Source: Acidobacteriota bacterium (lineage in GTDB: Bacteria > Acidobacteriota > Terriglobia > Terriglobales > Acidobacteriaceae). Taken from it: a stretch of 64,000 bases of DNA. Where the stretch lies: positions 1 through 64,000 of the forward strand of contig QIAN01000268.1 in assembly GCA_003225005.1 (NCBI GenBank), in the 5' to 3' direction. The notes beneath the pieces are model-generated. The model saw only the letters and a list, made by a program, of their open reading frames with translations, did not search any database and was not told where the DNA came from. Positions 36,451 to 46,082 of this stretch are shown one piece after another. Within the stretch, counting starts at the first letter, position 1. Each line of letters opens with the position of its first letter. Position numbers and translations under genes: made by a program.

Positions 36451-38850
36451 TCACTGCCCCTTCGACTTCGGAATCGCCTTCTGACACTCACTCGCAGCCG
36501 TCAACACCTCATTGAATGCTGTCTCTTTCCGCAATTCCTTGAGTAGCGGATCCGACAGCAATGCCGAATAGGCGCAGTAGTTTTGCTGCACCGCTCTGTT
36601 CAACAAACGCAGCGCCGGCTCTTTCTGTCGGCAAAACGCCATCAGCGTCCCAACGTGATACCAGGCCTCAGGATCAGGTTCCGTCATAACGGATGATTCC
36701 GTATCCCGAACAATCCTCTCCATATCTGCTGGCCGCTGCGGCGCGACACACGCGGCCATCAGTTCCCGATGATAAGTGGGAGCCTTCCCCATACCCTTCG
36801 CGCTTTCCCGTGCCGCCACCAAATTCCCCTCCGCCAGAAACACATAGGGAGTCGCCCACGCTGCCCACTCCGATCCCGCGTCCAGATGCACAAAATCCAT
36901 CGCCCGCTCAGATTTGCCTGACTCCAGGAACGCCCACGCGCAGGAACGGAAGTTATAATTCCCCGGATCGAGCGCGCGTGCCGTGTTGCATTCGTCCGTG
37001 GCCTGCTCCAGCATGCCTGCATAGCGCAGCACATAGCTGAGCGCAAAGTGAGCGTTGGCGCTCCGCGGATGCCGCCGCACCAGGTCAGTCGCCGCGTCAT
37101 AAGCTCTTCCCAACTCCCCGCGCTCCACACGGTTCGTAATCAAATTACTGGCTGCGAGTTCGCGGTTCGGATCCAGCGCCAGTGCCCGTTCATAGGCCGC
37201 ATTCGAGCGCTGAAACATTTTTTCGCCACCATCGCTATAGGTTGAATCGTAGTTATACCTCAGCCCCAGCGCTTCCCACGCCGGAGCATAGTTCGGATCC
37301 GTTCCTACTACGTGTTCGAGCACCGCAATAGCATCCTTGTTCGGCCCCGGATCATGAGGCAGGGCAAGGCTATGCAGGTAGAGATCGTATGCCTCCTGGC
37401 TTTTCGGACGCGAACTAGTGTCGACCGCGCTTCCAGCACTGCCCAGAACCGGCAAGAGTCCGTTTTGCACTTGTGCGGTTAGCTGTTGTTGCAGAGAAAT
37501 GAGATCGTTTACAGGCGCCCTTACGCTGCTTTGCCACAACAGCCTGTCGCTGGCCACGTCAACGGCTTCCAGCGTTACGGTTAACTGTTCACCCTGGCGC
37601 GTGAAATGTCCTGTGAGCAGTCGCCCGACATGCAATTGTGCGCCTACCTTGTGTGGATCCAAATCCAACTCCACGTACTTGCGCGTCATAGACGAAGGTC
37701 GCACCTCGAGCGTGCGCGCGTAGGTCAACACACTGGAAAGTTCGTCCGCTAATGCAAAGCGCAGGTAATCCACACTGTAATCCCCGTTCATGTTCTGTAG
37801 AGGCAAGACTGCGACCGCGTTGCGCTCCGCCGAGTTCGCCACCGCGCGATGCTTATACCACCACGCACCCACGGCAGCGACAATCATTACCAGCAGAGCC
37901 GCCATCCCTATGAGCAGGTAGGTTTGCAACTTGCTGCTACTCCCCGCAAACGACTTGCTCGCCACCCGCAATTTAGCGGTCTTGCCAATCGGACTCTTCA
38001 CCAGGCCCGATTCAGTTTCTCTCCGCAGAAGTTGCAGGTCTGCACGCATGTCAGCAGCGCTCTGGTACCGCTGCTTGCGGTCTTTCTCCATCGCTTTGCC
38101 GATGATGCCTTCCAGTTCCACAGGCAGGTTCGGATTGTGCGCCCGTGGTGGCACCGGCTTCTGATGCAAGACGTGTTCCAGCGTGATCAGCGAGTTGTTC
38201 CCCGTGAATGGCTTCTTTCCTGTGGCCATCTCATAGAGCACAACGCCAAACGAAAACAGATCGCTGCGTGGATCGATTTCCTCACTGCGTGCCTGCTCCG
38301 GCGACATGTAAACCGCTGTCCCCGGAATGACGCCTACGGCAGTTAACGAGTTATCCCCCCCGTCATCGGTTGCGGTTTGATGCACCAGTTTGGCCAGACC
38401 AAAGTCGAGCACTTTGACTTGCCCGCCCGGGGTCAGAAAAATGTTTGCTGGCTTGATGTCGCGGTGCACAATCCCTTTGGCGTGCGATGCAGCCAACGCG
38501 TCTGCAACCTGTATGCCGGTGTCCAGCACCTCATCCAATTCGATGGCATGGCCGGAAATGCGCTGCTTCAGGCTTTGACCCTCCAGTTTCTCCATAACGA
38601 TGAAGGGATGCCCCTTGTTCTCTTCGATGCCATGGATCGTGCAGATGTGAGGGTGGTTCAACTGCGAGGCTGCCCGCGCCTCACGCTCGAAACGCTCCAG
38701 CGCTTTGGCGTCGCCCACAAGATTTTCAGGGATGAACTTGAGCGCAACGTGGCGCCCCAACTTGATGTCTTCGGCTTCGTAGACTACGCCCATACCACCG
38801 CCCCCCAGCTTTCCCAGGATGCGATAGTGGGAGACAGTTTGGCCGATCAT
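36451..38850 (-). CDS. Membrane Ser/Thr protein kinase with TPRs
   Basis: 799 residues. Hanks-type kinase domain at residues 9-270: glycine loop [14 protein letters not shown], Lys38, catalytic loop [17 protein letters not shown] and the SPEQA segment. One membrane helix near residue 310-330 ([21 protein letters not shown]), then an extracytoplasmic part with a TolB/adenylate-cyclase-type linker ([25 protein letters not shown]) and TPRs ([29 protein letters not shown]). This layout is typical of acidobacterial sensor kinases. GAGG stands ahead of the ATG. Targets unknown. Confidence 0.95.
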   Translation of the reverse strand: MIGQTVSHYRILGKLGGGGMGVVYEAEDIKLGRHVALKFIPENLVGDAKALERFEREARAASQLNHPHICTIHGIEENKGHPFIVMEKLEGQSLKQRISGHAIELDEVLDTGIQVADALAASHAKGIVHRDIKPANIFLTPGGQVKVLDFGLAKLVHQTATDDGGDNSLTAVGVIPGTAVYMSPEQARSEEIDPRSDLFSFGVVLYEMATGKKPFTGNNSLITLEHVLHQKPVPPRAHNPNLPVELEGIIGKAMEKDRKQRYQSAADMRADLQLLRRETESGLVKSPIGKTAKLRVASKSFAGSSSKLQTYLLIGMAALLVMIVAAVGAWWYKHRAVANSAERNAVAVLPLQNMNGDYSVDYLRFALADELSSVLTYARTLEVRPSSMTRKYVELDLDPHKVGAQLHVGRLLTGHFTRQGEQLTVTLEAVDVASDRLLWQSSVRAPVNDLISLQQQLTAQVQNGLLPVLGSAGSAVDTSSRPKSQEAYDLYLHSLALPHDPGPNKDAIAVLEHVVGTDPNYAPAWEALGLRYNYDSTYSDGGEKMFQRSNAAYERALALDPNRELAASNLITNRVERGELGRAYDAATDLVRRHPRSANAHFALSYVLRYAGMLEQATDECNTARALDPGNYNFRSCAWAFLESGKSERAMDFVHLDAGSEWAAWATPYVFLAEGNLVAARESAKGMGKAPTYHRELMAACVAPQRPADMERIVRDTESSVMTEPDPEAWYHVGTLMAFCRQKEPALRLLNRAVQQNYCAYSALLSDPLLKELRKETAFNEVLTAASECQKAIPKSKGQ

Positions 38851-39056
38851 GAGCGTCCTCGCTCCCTGCCGCCCGCAATCTTAGGCCGTGCGAGGATTCA
38901 GGTCAATCGGTTAGATGCAAGGTTCAAGCGCCAAAGTTTAGGAGACGAACTTGCTCGCGGTTGCTCAATTGGTCGATTCGCCTGGCAGGGCTTGATTTCC
39001 TACGCGGGTCTTCGTGCCCGTTGTAGTTCATCGGTCTTGCTCCTGCGCCTCCCATC

Positions 39057-40259
39057 TCAATCCTCGGGATACAAGCCCGCCGACGCCCCGACCCACTGCA
39101 TATTTCTGTTGTGATCCACTCCCATCATCAACCCGCGGCCCATGCGAATAATCGTCAGCACCGGCATGAGTTCCTCAACCCACACGTACATGACCCGCAC
39201 CTCGGCCTTCGTTCCTCCAAACGGCGTCTCAATTACCGGCTCAAAATGCAACCGCTCCTGCAAAATGTACTGTCCCCGCCGCCCCGCCGGAATCGCCTGA
39301 ACCGCTTCTTTCTTTGGAGCAATCACAACTCCCAGGCCGGCAAATGAATAAAGCGGCTTCAACGCATAGTTGTCGAGATCTTCCGGGATGTCATCGAGCC
39401 GATCCAGAAACCACGTCTTCGGCACGGACTCATGCTTGAGGTAGGGAATGGAGTACTTGCTGATGCGGAAATACCAGTTCGGATGCCCCGCCCATTCCAC
39501 GTCGAGATCATCCCGCCAGTCAAACGCCAGCTTCACGCCTTTTCGTTGCAACTCATCCACGATAGCCCGGTTGTAAATACGCCGAATAGGAATGCTGTCG
39601 CCGCCCCGATCATAATAAAGATGAGATCCTTTCTTCTTGATACTCGTGATATCAACGGTGCGGATCCCCAGCATTTTCTCCGTGAGCAGGAAGTCGGGCA
39701 GCGTCTTTTGTTGCTCAGGATGAATCTCCATGAGAATAACGTTTGCCGGATCATGGTCTGCGAGGACCGCGTGCTTCAAAAGATCACGATAGGAACTGGC
39801 GTCGAACCCGCTCAGGAAATAATTTAGCTGGTTCGCAGCCAGTGGCTGCAACCCGAACACGTCAATGTAGTTTTGTGCGAGCACCGCTTGATAGGCGTAG
39901 AGGGAGGGGAATGCCTGCAGTTCCACGAGCTTGGGTTGCAACTCTCCACTCGCATCTCGAACCATCCCGAAGTCTACCTGCACAAACATGGGATGCGCCG
40001 CTTCGTTGGGAACGTCGAACTCCGCCGGAATCGACTCATCGGAGCGCTCTAAATACTCTGGACTATCGACCAACTGTCGGAGCAGCTCCTTGCCGTCTTC
40101 CGCCATCCGGTCAATCAGTTGCTTTGGAAAAAAGCATGGAGTCTCGCATAACCGAAATTGCACATGCGTCCCGCACGCGTCATCAATCTGTCGCAAAAAT
40201 GTTTGGTATTTCTCGGAAGTGAAGTTCTCGTTGAACCGCCTGCGCAAGGAGGGAATCAT
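39057..40259 (-). CDS. ATP-grasp-like ligase, possibly circularly permuted
   Basis: 400 residues. C-terminal half: NYALKPLYSFAGLGVVIAP (likely ATP lysine K301 and glycine-rich loop), QYILQERL (hinge Glu335) and KAEVRVMYVWVEEL. N-terminal half: VQVDFGMVRD ... KLVELQAFPSLYAYQ near residues 94-124 resembles the metal-binding E-x-N/Q region found early in permuted (glutathionylspermidine-synthase-like) ATP-grasps. I therefore call it ATP-grasp-like rather than a named enzyme. It starts after the terminator at 40318, so it is probably its own transcript, but it belongs by content to the ligase cluster up to 45005. Confidence 0.7.
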   Translation of the reverse strand: MIPSLRRRFNENFTSEKYQTFLRQIDDACGTHVQFRLCETPCFFPKQLIDRMAEDGKELLRQLVDSPEYLERSDESIPAEFDVPNEAAHPMFVQVDFGMVRDASGELQPKLVELQAFPSLYAYQAVLAQNYIDVFGLQPLAANQLNYFLSGFDASSYRDLLKHAVLADHDPANVILMEIHPEQQKTLPDFLLTEKMLGIRTVDITSIKKKGSHLYYDRGGDSIPIRRIYNRAIVDELQRKGVKLAFDWRDDLDVEWAGHPNWYFRISKYSIPYLKHESVPKTWFLDRLDDIPEDLDNYALKPLYSFAGLGVVIAPKKEAVQAIPAGRRGQYILQERLHFEPVIETPFGGTKAEVRVMYVWVEELMPVLTIIRMGRGLMMGVDHNRNMQWVGASAGLYPED

Positions 40260-40300
40260 TTAGGTCGTTCCGGACCATCGGCGGATTATTCTAACGCCCT

Positions 40301-40365
40301 GTCATCCCGAGCGCAGCAAAAACGCCCACAAAAGTGGGCGCTCTCGCACAGTCGAAGGATCTCAT
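40301..40365. repeat. GTCATCC..GAAGGATCT intergenic element
   Basis: The stretch begins GTCATCCCGAGCGCAG and ends GTCGAAGGATCTCATGCAG, with a terminator hairpin in the middle. Similar GTCATCCTnAGCGAAGCGAAGG sequence occurs at 44170-44190. Elements of this GTCATCC-type are widely seen between genes in Acidobacteria. Confidence 0.55.
40318..40340 (-). terminator. Terminator after the M29 peptidase gene
   Basis: CGCCCAC-AAAA-GTGGGCG (40323-40340) with AAAAA at 40318-40322, which reads as a U run on the minus strand. It separates the YbdK-M29 pair from the ATP-grasp-like gene downstream. Confidence 0.8.
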
Positions 40366-40419
40366 GCAGTCATCAGGCTTACACGGCTTCGCGAGGAATT
40401 CTGCAACCGCTTTCCGCCC

Positions 40420-41499
40420 CTACGCTTCCACCAAAAACTTGCCATCGCGCATGATCTGTTGGTCGTCCACCCAGATATCAAACTTCCGTCCCACGACGTC
40501 AATATGCGTAGACGAATCCCACTCTGCCCCGGTATGCGCTCCATACGGGTTTCCAAACGCAATATGCACTCCGGGATACTTCTCATCCTGCAGAATCTGT
40601 CCGATCACGTCCTTCAAATCAATATTCGTCCCGATGGCGAACTCCCCAACGCGGTCGCTGTTCTCGTCGGTATGTGTATACCGCCAGAAATCCGCCTGCA
40701 GTTCGCGGTTATCTGAATGGGCCTCGGTCAACCGATTGTTCTTCATGTGAATCGTCAGCGGAGTCTGCTCCAGATTGCCAAACTTCGCGCACAAATAGTC
40801 GCCAACCACGCCATCGATCACAAAAGTTCCGTTTACCTCGCCCGGCGTCGTGAAGATCTCCCCTCCCGGCAGGTTCCCCCACTTCTCCGCGGAGATGATC
40901 CCGCTCGTCTTCAACCACCGATAGTTCGGATTCAAATCAGCCGTCAGATCCGTGCCCGCGGCTGTCTTCGCCCGAATGGTCGAGGCCTTGCGCACCATAT
41001 CAACAACCTTCTGGCTGAGGCGGTCTACCTTCTGAAAATCCGCCCGCATACCCTCCAGCATGATCTGGCGGTTGATATTTACCATGTGTGCATGTCGAAT
41101 CTTCCGCCGGTTCACAACCTCCGTCATCTGCATGCGCGACTTCAACTCGTTTTTCTGCGCCTGCACCGCAAAGATCGAAACCTGACTCTTTTCCAAATCG
41201 TCCAGAATCGATTGCGGCAAGCCGGTGAGCGGACGCTCGGCAACGTCCTCCAACACCCAAGAGCGATAGGGCACGCCCATCGTCTCCAGTTCGTGCACGA
41301 TCGCCGCGGCGATCTCAAGCGTCGCTTCATCGGTGATCACGCAAACTTTTTCGCTAGGCTGCACCCGCAGGCACACCTTTACCGCATTGCGCGCGCCAGG
41401 AGTAAATTCAGGATCATACGAAATTTGATTCAACCGGGTGCCCCATTTCTCGCACTCTTTGCGAGAAATGGGGACTTGCTCTGCCTCAGGAATGGTCAT
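40420..41499 (-). CDS. M29-type aminopeptidase-like protein
   Basis: 359 residues. The metal ligands of clan M29 (AmpS/PepS) seem present: E214 in PGGEIFTTP, E286 in GEFAIG, H312 in GVHIAFG, H332 and D334 in THIDVV. The protein is shorter than classic M29 enzymes (about 410) and the N-terminal part (residues 25-120) is a Rossmann-like segment. It probably removes N-terminal residues or cleaves a small peptide in the cytosol. Its ATG overlaps the YbdK stop (TAATG), so the two are translationally coupled. Confidence 0.85.
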   Translation of the reverse strand: MTIPEAEQVPISRKECEKWGTRLNQISYDPEFTPGARNAVKVCLRVQPSEKVCVITDEATLEIAAAIVHELETMGVPYRSWVLEDVAERPLTGLPQSILDDLEKSQVSIFAVQAQKNELKSRMQMTEVVNRRKIRHAHMVNINRQIMLEGMRADFQKVDRLSQKVVDMVRKASTIRAKTAAGTDLTADLNPNYRWLKTSGIISAEKWGNLPGGEIFTTPGEVNGTFVIDGVVGDYLCAKFGNLEQTPLTIHMKNNRLTEAHSDNRELQADFWRYTHTDENSDRVGEFAIGTNIDLKDVIGQILQDEKYPGVHIAFGNPYGAHTGAEWDSSTHIDVVGRKFDIWVDDQQIMRDGKFLVEA

Positions 41500-42641
41500 T
41501 AACCTATTTTTCTTGCAGAAACCGGCTCCCCCGTCTCGGCCAGCCCGGTCTCCGTCTCCTCAATAATGTAGTCAACAACTTTGTTCAAATCGCCAGTCTG
41601 CTGAAACACACGCAACTGACGGTCCGCCCCGGTGCCGCGCTCAAGAATGTCGTGAACATAATCCAATTCCTCGCGCGAATCCAATTCGTCCACCACATCG
41701 TCCACAAAATCCAGATACTCGCGAATGAGGTCTCGCGCCGCCACTTCCTTCTGCTTGCCAAAGTCAATCATCTTGCCATCCAGCCCGTAGCGCGCCGCCC
41801 TCCACTTGTTTTCCATGATAAGCGCTCGCCGATAGAGCCGAAAGCCCTGGTTCGCCGCATGCAGCTTGTAGAGCTTCGCCACCGTAGCCTGAATCAAAGC
41901 CGCCAGCGCAATCGTCTCCTCCACCCGCATGGGAACGTCGCACACGCGGAACTCAATGGTATTGAAGAACGGATGCGGCCGTATGTCCCACCAGATCTTT
42001 TTCGCGTTATCAATGCAGTTGGTCTTGATCAGCAGCTTGATGAAATTTTCGTACTCGCCCCAGCTCGGAAAGTAATCAGGAATATTGGTTCGCGGAAACT
42101 TGTCAAACACTTTGCAGCGATAAGACTTCAGTCCGGTATTCATCCCCAGCCAGAATGGAGAGTTCGTCGAGAGCGCCAGAAGGTGAGGCACAAAATACCG
42201 CGCATGATTCATCATGTGGATCGCGGTTTCGCGGTCCTCAATCCCCACGTGAACGTGTAATCCAAAAATGAGGTTTGCCCGAGCCACCAATTGCAGATCT
42301 TCGACAATATTCTTATACCGGTCGTCGGGATAAATTTCCTGCACTCGCCAGTCTGCGAACGGATGCGTCGCCACAGAAGCCAGCCGCAGTCCATTTTCCT
42401 TTGACAGCCGCACCATGTCCCGGCGCAGTTTTTTCACTTCAGTCTTGCAATCCTTAATGTTGTTGCAAACCGAAGTTCCCACCTCAACCACTGACTGGTG
42501 CATCTCCGCCTTCACCCGCTCCTGCAACAGCAACTTGCCCTTCTCCAGGATTTCAGCGTGGATGTGCGATCGCAGATCCCGCGTCTCCGGGTCCACGGTC
42601 TGATATTCCTCTTCAATCCCAATGGTGAAAGTAGGAGTCAT
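41499..42641 (-). CDS. Carboxylate-amine ligase, GCS2/YbdK type
   Basis: 380 residues. The glutamate-cysteine-ligase-2 fold is marked by GIEEEYQTVDPETRDL (Glu10-12), EMHQSVVEVGTSVC, GLHVHVGIED and RPHPFFNTIEFRVCD. YbdK-type enzymes join an amine to a carboxylate of an amino acid with ATP; E. coli YbdK has weak glutamate-cysteine ligase activity, and the physiological substrate of most homologues is unknown. The start has no good ribosome binding site. It is coupled to the downstream M29-type peptidase and lies next to ATP-grasp genes, pointing to peptide or amide synthesis. Confidence 0.92.
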   Translation of the reverse strand: MTPTFTIGIEEEYQTVDPETRDLRSHIHAEILEKGKLLLQERVKAEMHQSVVEVGTSVCNNIKDCKTEVKKLRRDMVRLSKENGLRLASVATHPFADWRVQEIYPDDRYKNIVEDLQLVARANLIFGLHVHVGIEDRETAIHMMNHARYFVPHLLALSTNSPFWLGMNTGLKSYRCKVFDKFPRTNIPDYFPSWGEYENFIKLLIKTNCIDNAKKIWWDIRPHPFFNTIEFRVCDVPMRVEETIALAALIQATVAKLYKLHAANQGFRLYRRALIMENKWRAARYGLDGKMIDFGKQKEVAARDLIREYLDFVDDVVDELDSREELDYVHDILERGTGADRQLRVFQQTGDLNKVVDYIIEETETGLAETGEPVSARKIG

Positions 42642-42784
42642 AGCATCACTTCAAACATAGACGTGGGTGCCCCTCCCTGTCGCGTGGTTTGCGACAGGGT
42701 AGGGAAACCAAGGGTATCAGTATAACGAAGGAGGCCTAGAATGAGTCCAGGAATAGTGATTCAGAACGTGTGATGGGTCTGAAA

Positions 42785-43113
42785 CTACATCAACCACAGG
42801 AAGGAGCCAACGAAAAGGAGCATTAATACGCTCAAGCATATCGACAGGATCGGAAAGCAGGTTTGGCATCCAATCTCCCGGCGAGAATGCCCGGAGCAGT
42901 AAGAAAATCGCAGTTCCTTGGTCAATGAGGATGGCGCCGATCCCACACACCGCGAACATCTCAGCCAGACCGCCAGCCACCGCGGCAAGCCCGGTTGCCC
43001 TTTGCTCTTGACATGCCTTTGAGCGCATTGCTGAGGCCGATCAGCGCCGGAACCGCTGGCGTCCAGGCCAGCGCCACACCCCAGAGAAAACGTTTTTTCT
43101 TCAGCTCATCCAA
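42785..43113 (-). pseudogene. Small membrane protein, two frameshifts
   Basis: A reading frame starting at TTG 43113, overlapping the ATP-grasp stop, gives KKKRFLWGVALAWTPAVP ... SNALKGMS and then stops. One base too many (TCA-A-GAG near 43010) moves the sequence into a second frame that continues EQRATGLAAVAGGLAE ... TAIFLLLRAFSPGDWM. A second extra base near 42857 moves it to a third frame ending LSICLSVLMLLFVGSFLWLM-stop at 42785. Joined, these make a coherent protein of about 108 residues with three hydrophobic stretches. No single frame encodes it, so it is a pseudogene or the assembly has two errors. Confidence 0.75.
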
Positions 43114-44116
43114 CTGGCGCCTGCGCTTTTGATTTTCTCCGTGCCGAAGCCTTGGCGGATCCGGCGGTAGATTGTCCCCCAGCTAAGAACCCCGCCCATC
43201 GCAACTCCCGCGCCGGATTCTCTGCGCTCAGCGCCATCTTCACCGCCATCTCCGCCACCGCATTCACAATCCACTCAAAGTTCTCCCGGCCCACCGACGT
43301 AACTTCCGCATCCGGCGCCGGATTCATGAAATCAATCGCGTAGGGCACGCCATCCTCCACGGCAAACTCCACAGTATTAAGGTCGTACCCCAAAGCCCGG
43401 CACAAAGTCAGCGCATCCTTCTCCACACGTTCCTTCAGCGCCGCCGACGAGGGCGGAGGGTTCCCCTTCACATACCGCTCATGAAACGGAGCCCGCGGAT
43501 CGTACTTCATAATGTGTACTTTCTCCTGCCCCACTACATAACAACGGAAATATTCATCAAACTCCACCCCATGCTGCAGAGTCATGCACAAATCGCCAGT
43601 CTGGTTGTAGTGATGAAAGAACTCCTCGGGCGAGTGCACTTTGTATACATGCTTCCACCCGCCGCCCGAATAAGGCTTGAGAAAAGCAGGGAAGCCGACG
43701 TACTCAAAAAGTTCTTCCCAATTCAACGGAAACATCAAATTCCGCATCGACTGGTCCGTAGTTCCCTCCGGATGCTTGTTGTGCGGCAAAAGCACGGTCG
43801 GCGGAATCGCCACTCCAAGCTTCGAGGCCAGTGCGTAGTTGAAGAACTTGTCATCCGCCGTCCACCAGAACGGATTGTTAACCACGATCGTCCCCTGCAG
43901 CGCCACATTCTTCAGATAGGCTCGATAAAACTGGATGTCCTGAGAAATCCGATCAATGATGACGGCATATTTCTGAGGCTCATCCATCCTGATCCCGCCC
44001 ATCTTCACGAACTCGGCCGTTACCCCATCGACATTCATGGAGTTGATCTTCTCCACTACCGCCGGAGGAAACGTATTCTCCATTCCAAAAACAATTCCAA
44101 TCTTCTTAGCACTCAC
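43106..44116 (-). CDS. ATP-grasp family ligase
   Basis: 336 residues from GTG 44116 (GAGGAG 7 bases upstream). ATP-grasp elements: the ATP lysine K147 in FPAFLKPYSGGGWKHVYKV, hinge near LQHGVEFDEY, Arg191, and the metal-binding D262 and N265 in YAIDFMNPAP. It would activate a carboxylate as acyl phosphate and join it to an amine (RimK/D-Ala-ligase mechanism). The C-terminal 30 residues are low complexity (GSAKASARRKSKAQAPVG). It is flanked by an esterase upstream and the frameshifted small membrane gene and YbdK-type ligase downstream. Confidence 0.88.
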   Translation of the reverse strand: MSAKKIGIVFGMENTFPPAVVEKINSMNVDGVTAEFVKMGGIRMDEPQKYAVIIDRISQDIQFYRAYLKNVALQGTIVVNNPFWWTADDKFFNYALASKLGVAIPPTVLLPHNKHPEGTTDQSMRNLMFPLNWEELFEYVGFPAFLKPYSGGGWKHVYKVHSPEEFFHHYNQTGDLCMTLQHGVEFDEYFRCYVVGQEKVHIMKYDPRAPFHERYVKGNPPPSSAALKERVEKDALTLCRALGYDLNTVEFAVEDGVPYAIDFMNPAPDAEVTSVGRENFEWIVNAVAEMAVKMALSAENPARELRWAGFLAGGQSTAGSAKASARRKSKAQAPVG

Positions 44117-44169
44117 TGGTCACTCCTCACCGCGTGTTGCGCATTTGAAAACGACCACCGCTCTCGCTC

Positions 44170-44190
44170 GTCATCCTCAGCGAAGCGAAG
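44170..44190. repeat. GTCATCC-type element, second copy
   Basis: GTCATCCTCAGCGAAGCGAAG in the gap between the ATP-grasp and esterase genes; it matches the left half of the element at 40301. Confidence 0.5.
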
Positions 44191-44294
44191 GCCCCCTGTA
44201 CTGCTCGCTTCATAAATTACCACCGCCAGCCGTTCTCACGCTGCTCGCACGGGACGGCCACCGGCCACGGCCGACAGCGAACGCCAAACGACCA

Positions 44295-45005
44295 TTAAAA
44301 ATATTTCCCCGCCATCTTCAGCCACAAAGGCCAGTCATGCCTCGAATTATCCCCCCAAACATCCAGCCAATTTGGAACCGCCTTGGCATTCAGCATCGCT
44401 GACAGTTTCACGTTCTGATCCAGGCACATATCCCAGTCGGCCGACCCCAGCACAATCTTCATCTGCCGGTACCGGCTTAAGAACCAATCATCATTCTGAT
44501 TGGGCAGAAAATCCGGAGGGCAATTGAAGTAGCAGTCGTCATCGTAATACCCATCCAGAAACTGATGGATGTCATACGCTCCACTCATGCTCACGCAGTG
44601 CGTGACCACGTCAGGATGCTTCAACGAAAAATTGACCGCATGGTAACCGCCAAAGCTGCACCCCGTGACCGCCAGTTGCGAAGACTGATTCTTCCAGCGC
44701 AAGAACGGCAGCAGTTCGTGCAGAATGTAGCGCTCGTATTGTAGATGCCGCAGTACCCGCAACCGCGGATGAACACTTTTGTTGTACCAACTCTCAGTAT
44801 CGACGGAATCGGGACAAAAAACCTGCAATTCGCCGCGCTCAATCTTGGGCGACAGCACCCCAATCACTCCCCGGTCTTCAAACTCAAAAAACCTTCCCAT
44901 GGAAGTAGGGAACACGAGCAAAGGTGAACCCGCGTGCCCAAACACCAGCAACTCCACGTCGCGGTGGAGTTCGTGGCTATGTGCTTTCTTATATTCGCGG
45001 TTCAT
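44295..45005 (-). CDS. Esterase-like alpha/beta hydrolase
   Basis: 236 residues. Putative-esterase (esterase D/Fes-like) fold: LLVFPTSMGRFFEFEDRGV at the oxyanion side, nucleophile elbow TGCSFGGYHA (Ser117), acid near GSADWDMCLD, and His223 in SRHDWPLW. No signal peptide, so cytosolic. It heads the minus-strand ligase/peptidase cluster; an esterase next to peptide ligases may release or trim the product (inference). Annotators often name such proteins esterase family without a substrate. Confidence 0.87.
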   Translation of the reverse strand: MNREYKKAHSHELHRDVELLVFGHAGSPLLVFPTSMGRFFEFEDRGVIGVLSPKIERGELQVFCPDSVDTESWYNKSVHPRLRVLRHLQYERYILHELLPFLRWKNQSSQLAVTGCSFGGYHAVNFSLKHPDVVTHCVSMSGAYDIHQFLDGYYDDDCYFNCPPDFLPNQNDDWFLSRYRQMKIVLGSADWDMCLDQNVKLSAMLNAKAVPNWLDVWGDNSRHDWPLWLKMAGKYF

Positions 45006-45379
45006 GGGAAATTCCGTCGAGACGTTGCTTCGAACGTCTCCGCCACGGCCGAAGTATCTTACTCGATGAGCGGTGTCGCAGCCTACTGTGGGACGAAGTA
45101 AGGTGAGCGCCGGAAATTGCTGAAAAAATATCGGGGATAGTGGCAGCAGCAGGGCACCTTCTGCTCGAAAGAAAAAACCCGCTCTCGAGAAAGTGCCAGA
45201 ACTTGCAATCTCGGCGGCAGAGAAGTCTTCCTCGCGACTCCCAGGGAGGAATTGAGCGCCCAGCCAGAGTCACATTCTGTCATCGGGATGAGCAGGTCCG
45301 GCTGACTCCTCAGCAGCGAAAGCCACGTACCGGAGACTGTCCGTTGAAAGGTATCTGTGATTAGGAGATAAAACGACCA
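45006..45379. other. Intergenic, no gene seen
   Basis: 374 bases upstream of the ligase cluster and downstream of the response regulator. Open frames here have no recognisable family or ribosome binding site. The cluster promoter should lie near 45010-45080. Confidence 0.45.
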
Positions 45380-45754
45380 TCATGCCGCCGACTGCAGCGC
45401 CGTTCGCAAGCCTTGGAACAGACTTCGACTGCCCTCTCGCTTCGAGGCCACGGCACTAATCCCAGCAGCTTTCGCCGCATTGCCCACAAGCTGATTTTCT
45501 TCCAGGCTGAACAAAACCAGGCGCACCTTGGGCAGCAGCTTCTTGATGGCTCGCGCCACTTGCAATCCATTCATCTTCGGCATTGTGAGATCGAGAATAA
45601 CCAGATCGGGTTGCAACTTCTCCGCTTGCCTGACGGCGTCCTGACCGTCCGTGCCCTCTCCACAGACCTGTAAGTCGGTACTGTCTTCGACCACCTGACG
45701 GATAGTTCGTCGCATTCGGGCGTTAGCATCGACGATAAGGATTCTCGGTGGCAT
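45380..45754 (-). CDS. Receiver-only response regulator
   Basis: 124 residues from ATG 45754 (GAGGAG just upstream; a GTG 33 bases out is less likely). A single CheY-like receiver: acidic pocket ILIVDANARMRR, phospho-accepting Asp in LVILDLTMPKMNG, the Thr/Ser-position segment LVLFSLEE and Lys in VASKREGS. There is no output domain, so it acts by protein contact or in a phosphorelay. No histidine kinase gene is adjacent. Confidence 0.92.
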   Translation of the reverse strand: MPPRILIVDANARMRRTIRQVVEDSTDLQVCGEGTDGQDAVRQAEKLQPDLVILDLTMPKMNGLQVARAIKKLLPKVRLVLFSLEENQLVGNAAKAAGISAVASKREGSRSLFQGLRTALQSAA

Positions 45755-46082
45755 CGCTCCTCGTTTCCCCCCAGCCTCCGGCTGCACTCGAAAAAGAGCA
45801 ATCCAGTCCGGGGGGTATTAATCCCGGAGAATTGCAGTAAACCCCCACTTTTTCAATCTGATTGCATTTTTATGGCTGCCTTTAGCCAGTTCTCCGCAAC
45901 TAAGCGATCGATGTGCCCGTCTAGTTTGGGCACTGCTTTACGGGGTTTCCCCTAACCAACAACCTGTAAAAGGACGACCCAGCTGACAACAGCAGCGGCC
46001 AGCAGGGCCACGAAGAAGACAGCCAAAAGGCAACCCGTTAAGACTGCACAAAAAACAAAAGAAGGCGCTCAGAAGGCTCATT
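45755..46082. other. Divergent intergenic region
   Basis: 328 bases between the divergent response-regulator and ferritin-like genes; no coding sequence seen. A short hairpin GTGCCC (45913-45918) with GGGCAC (45928-45933) is present. Both promoters should be here. Confidence 0.4.

Noticed and set aside
42717..43028. 103-residue open frame taken as an intact gene
   Set aside because: Only its middle third reads as protein; the true N- and C-termini lie in the other two frames, so it is annotated as a frameshifted gene.
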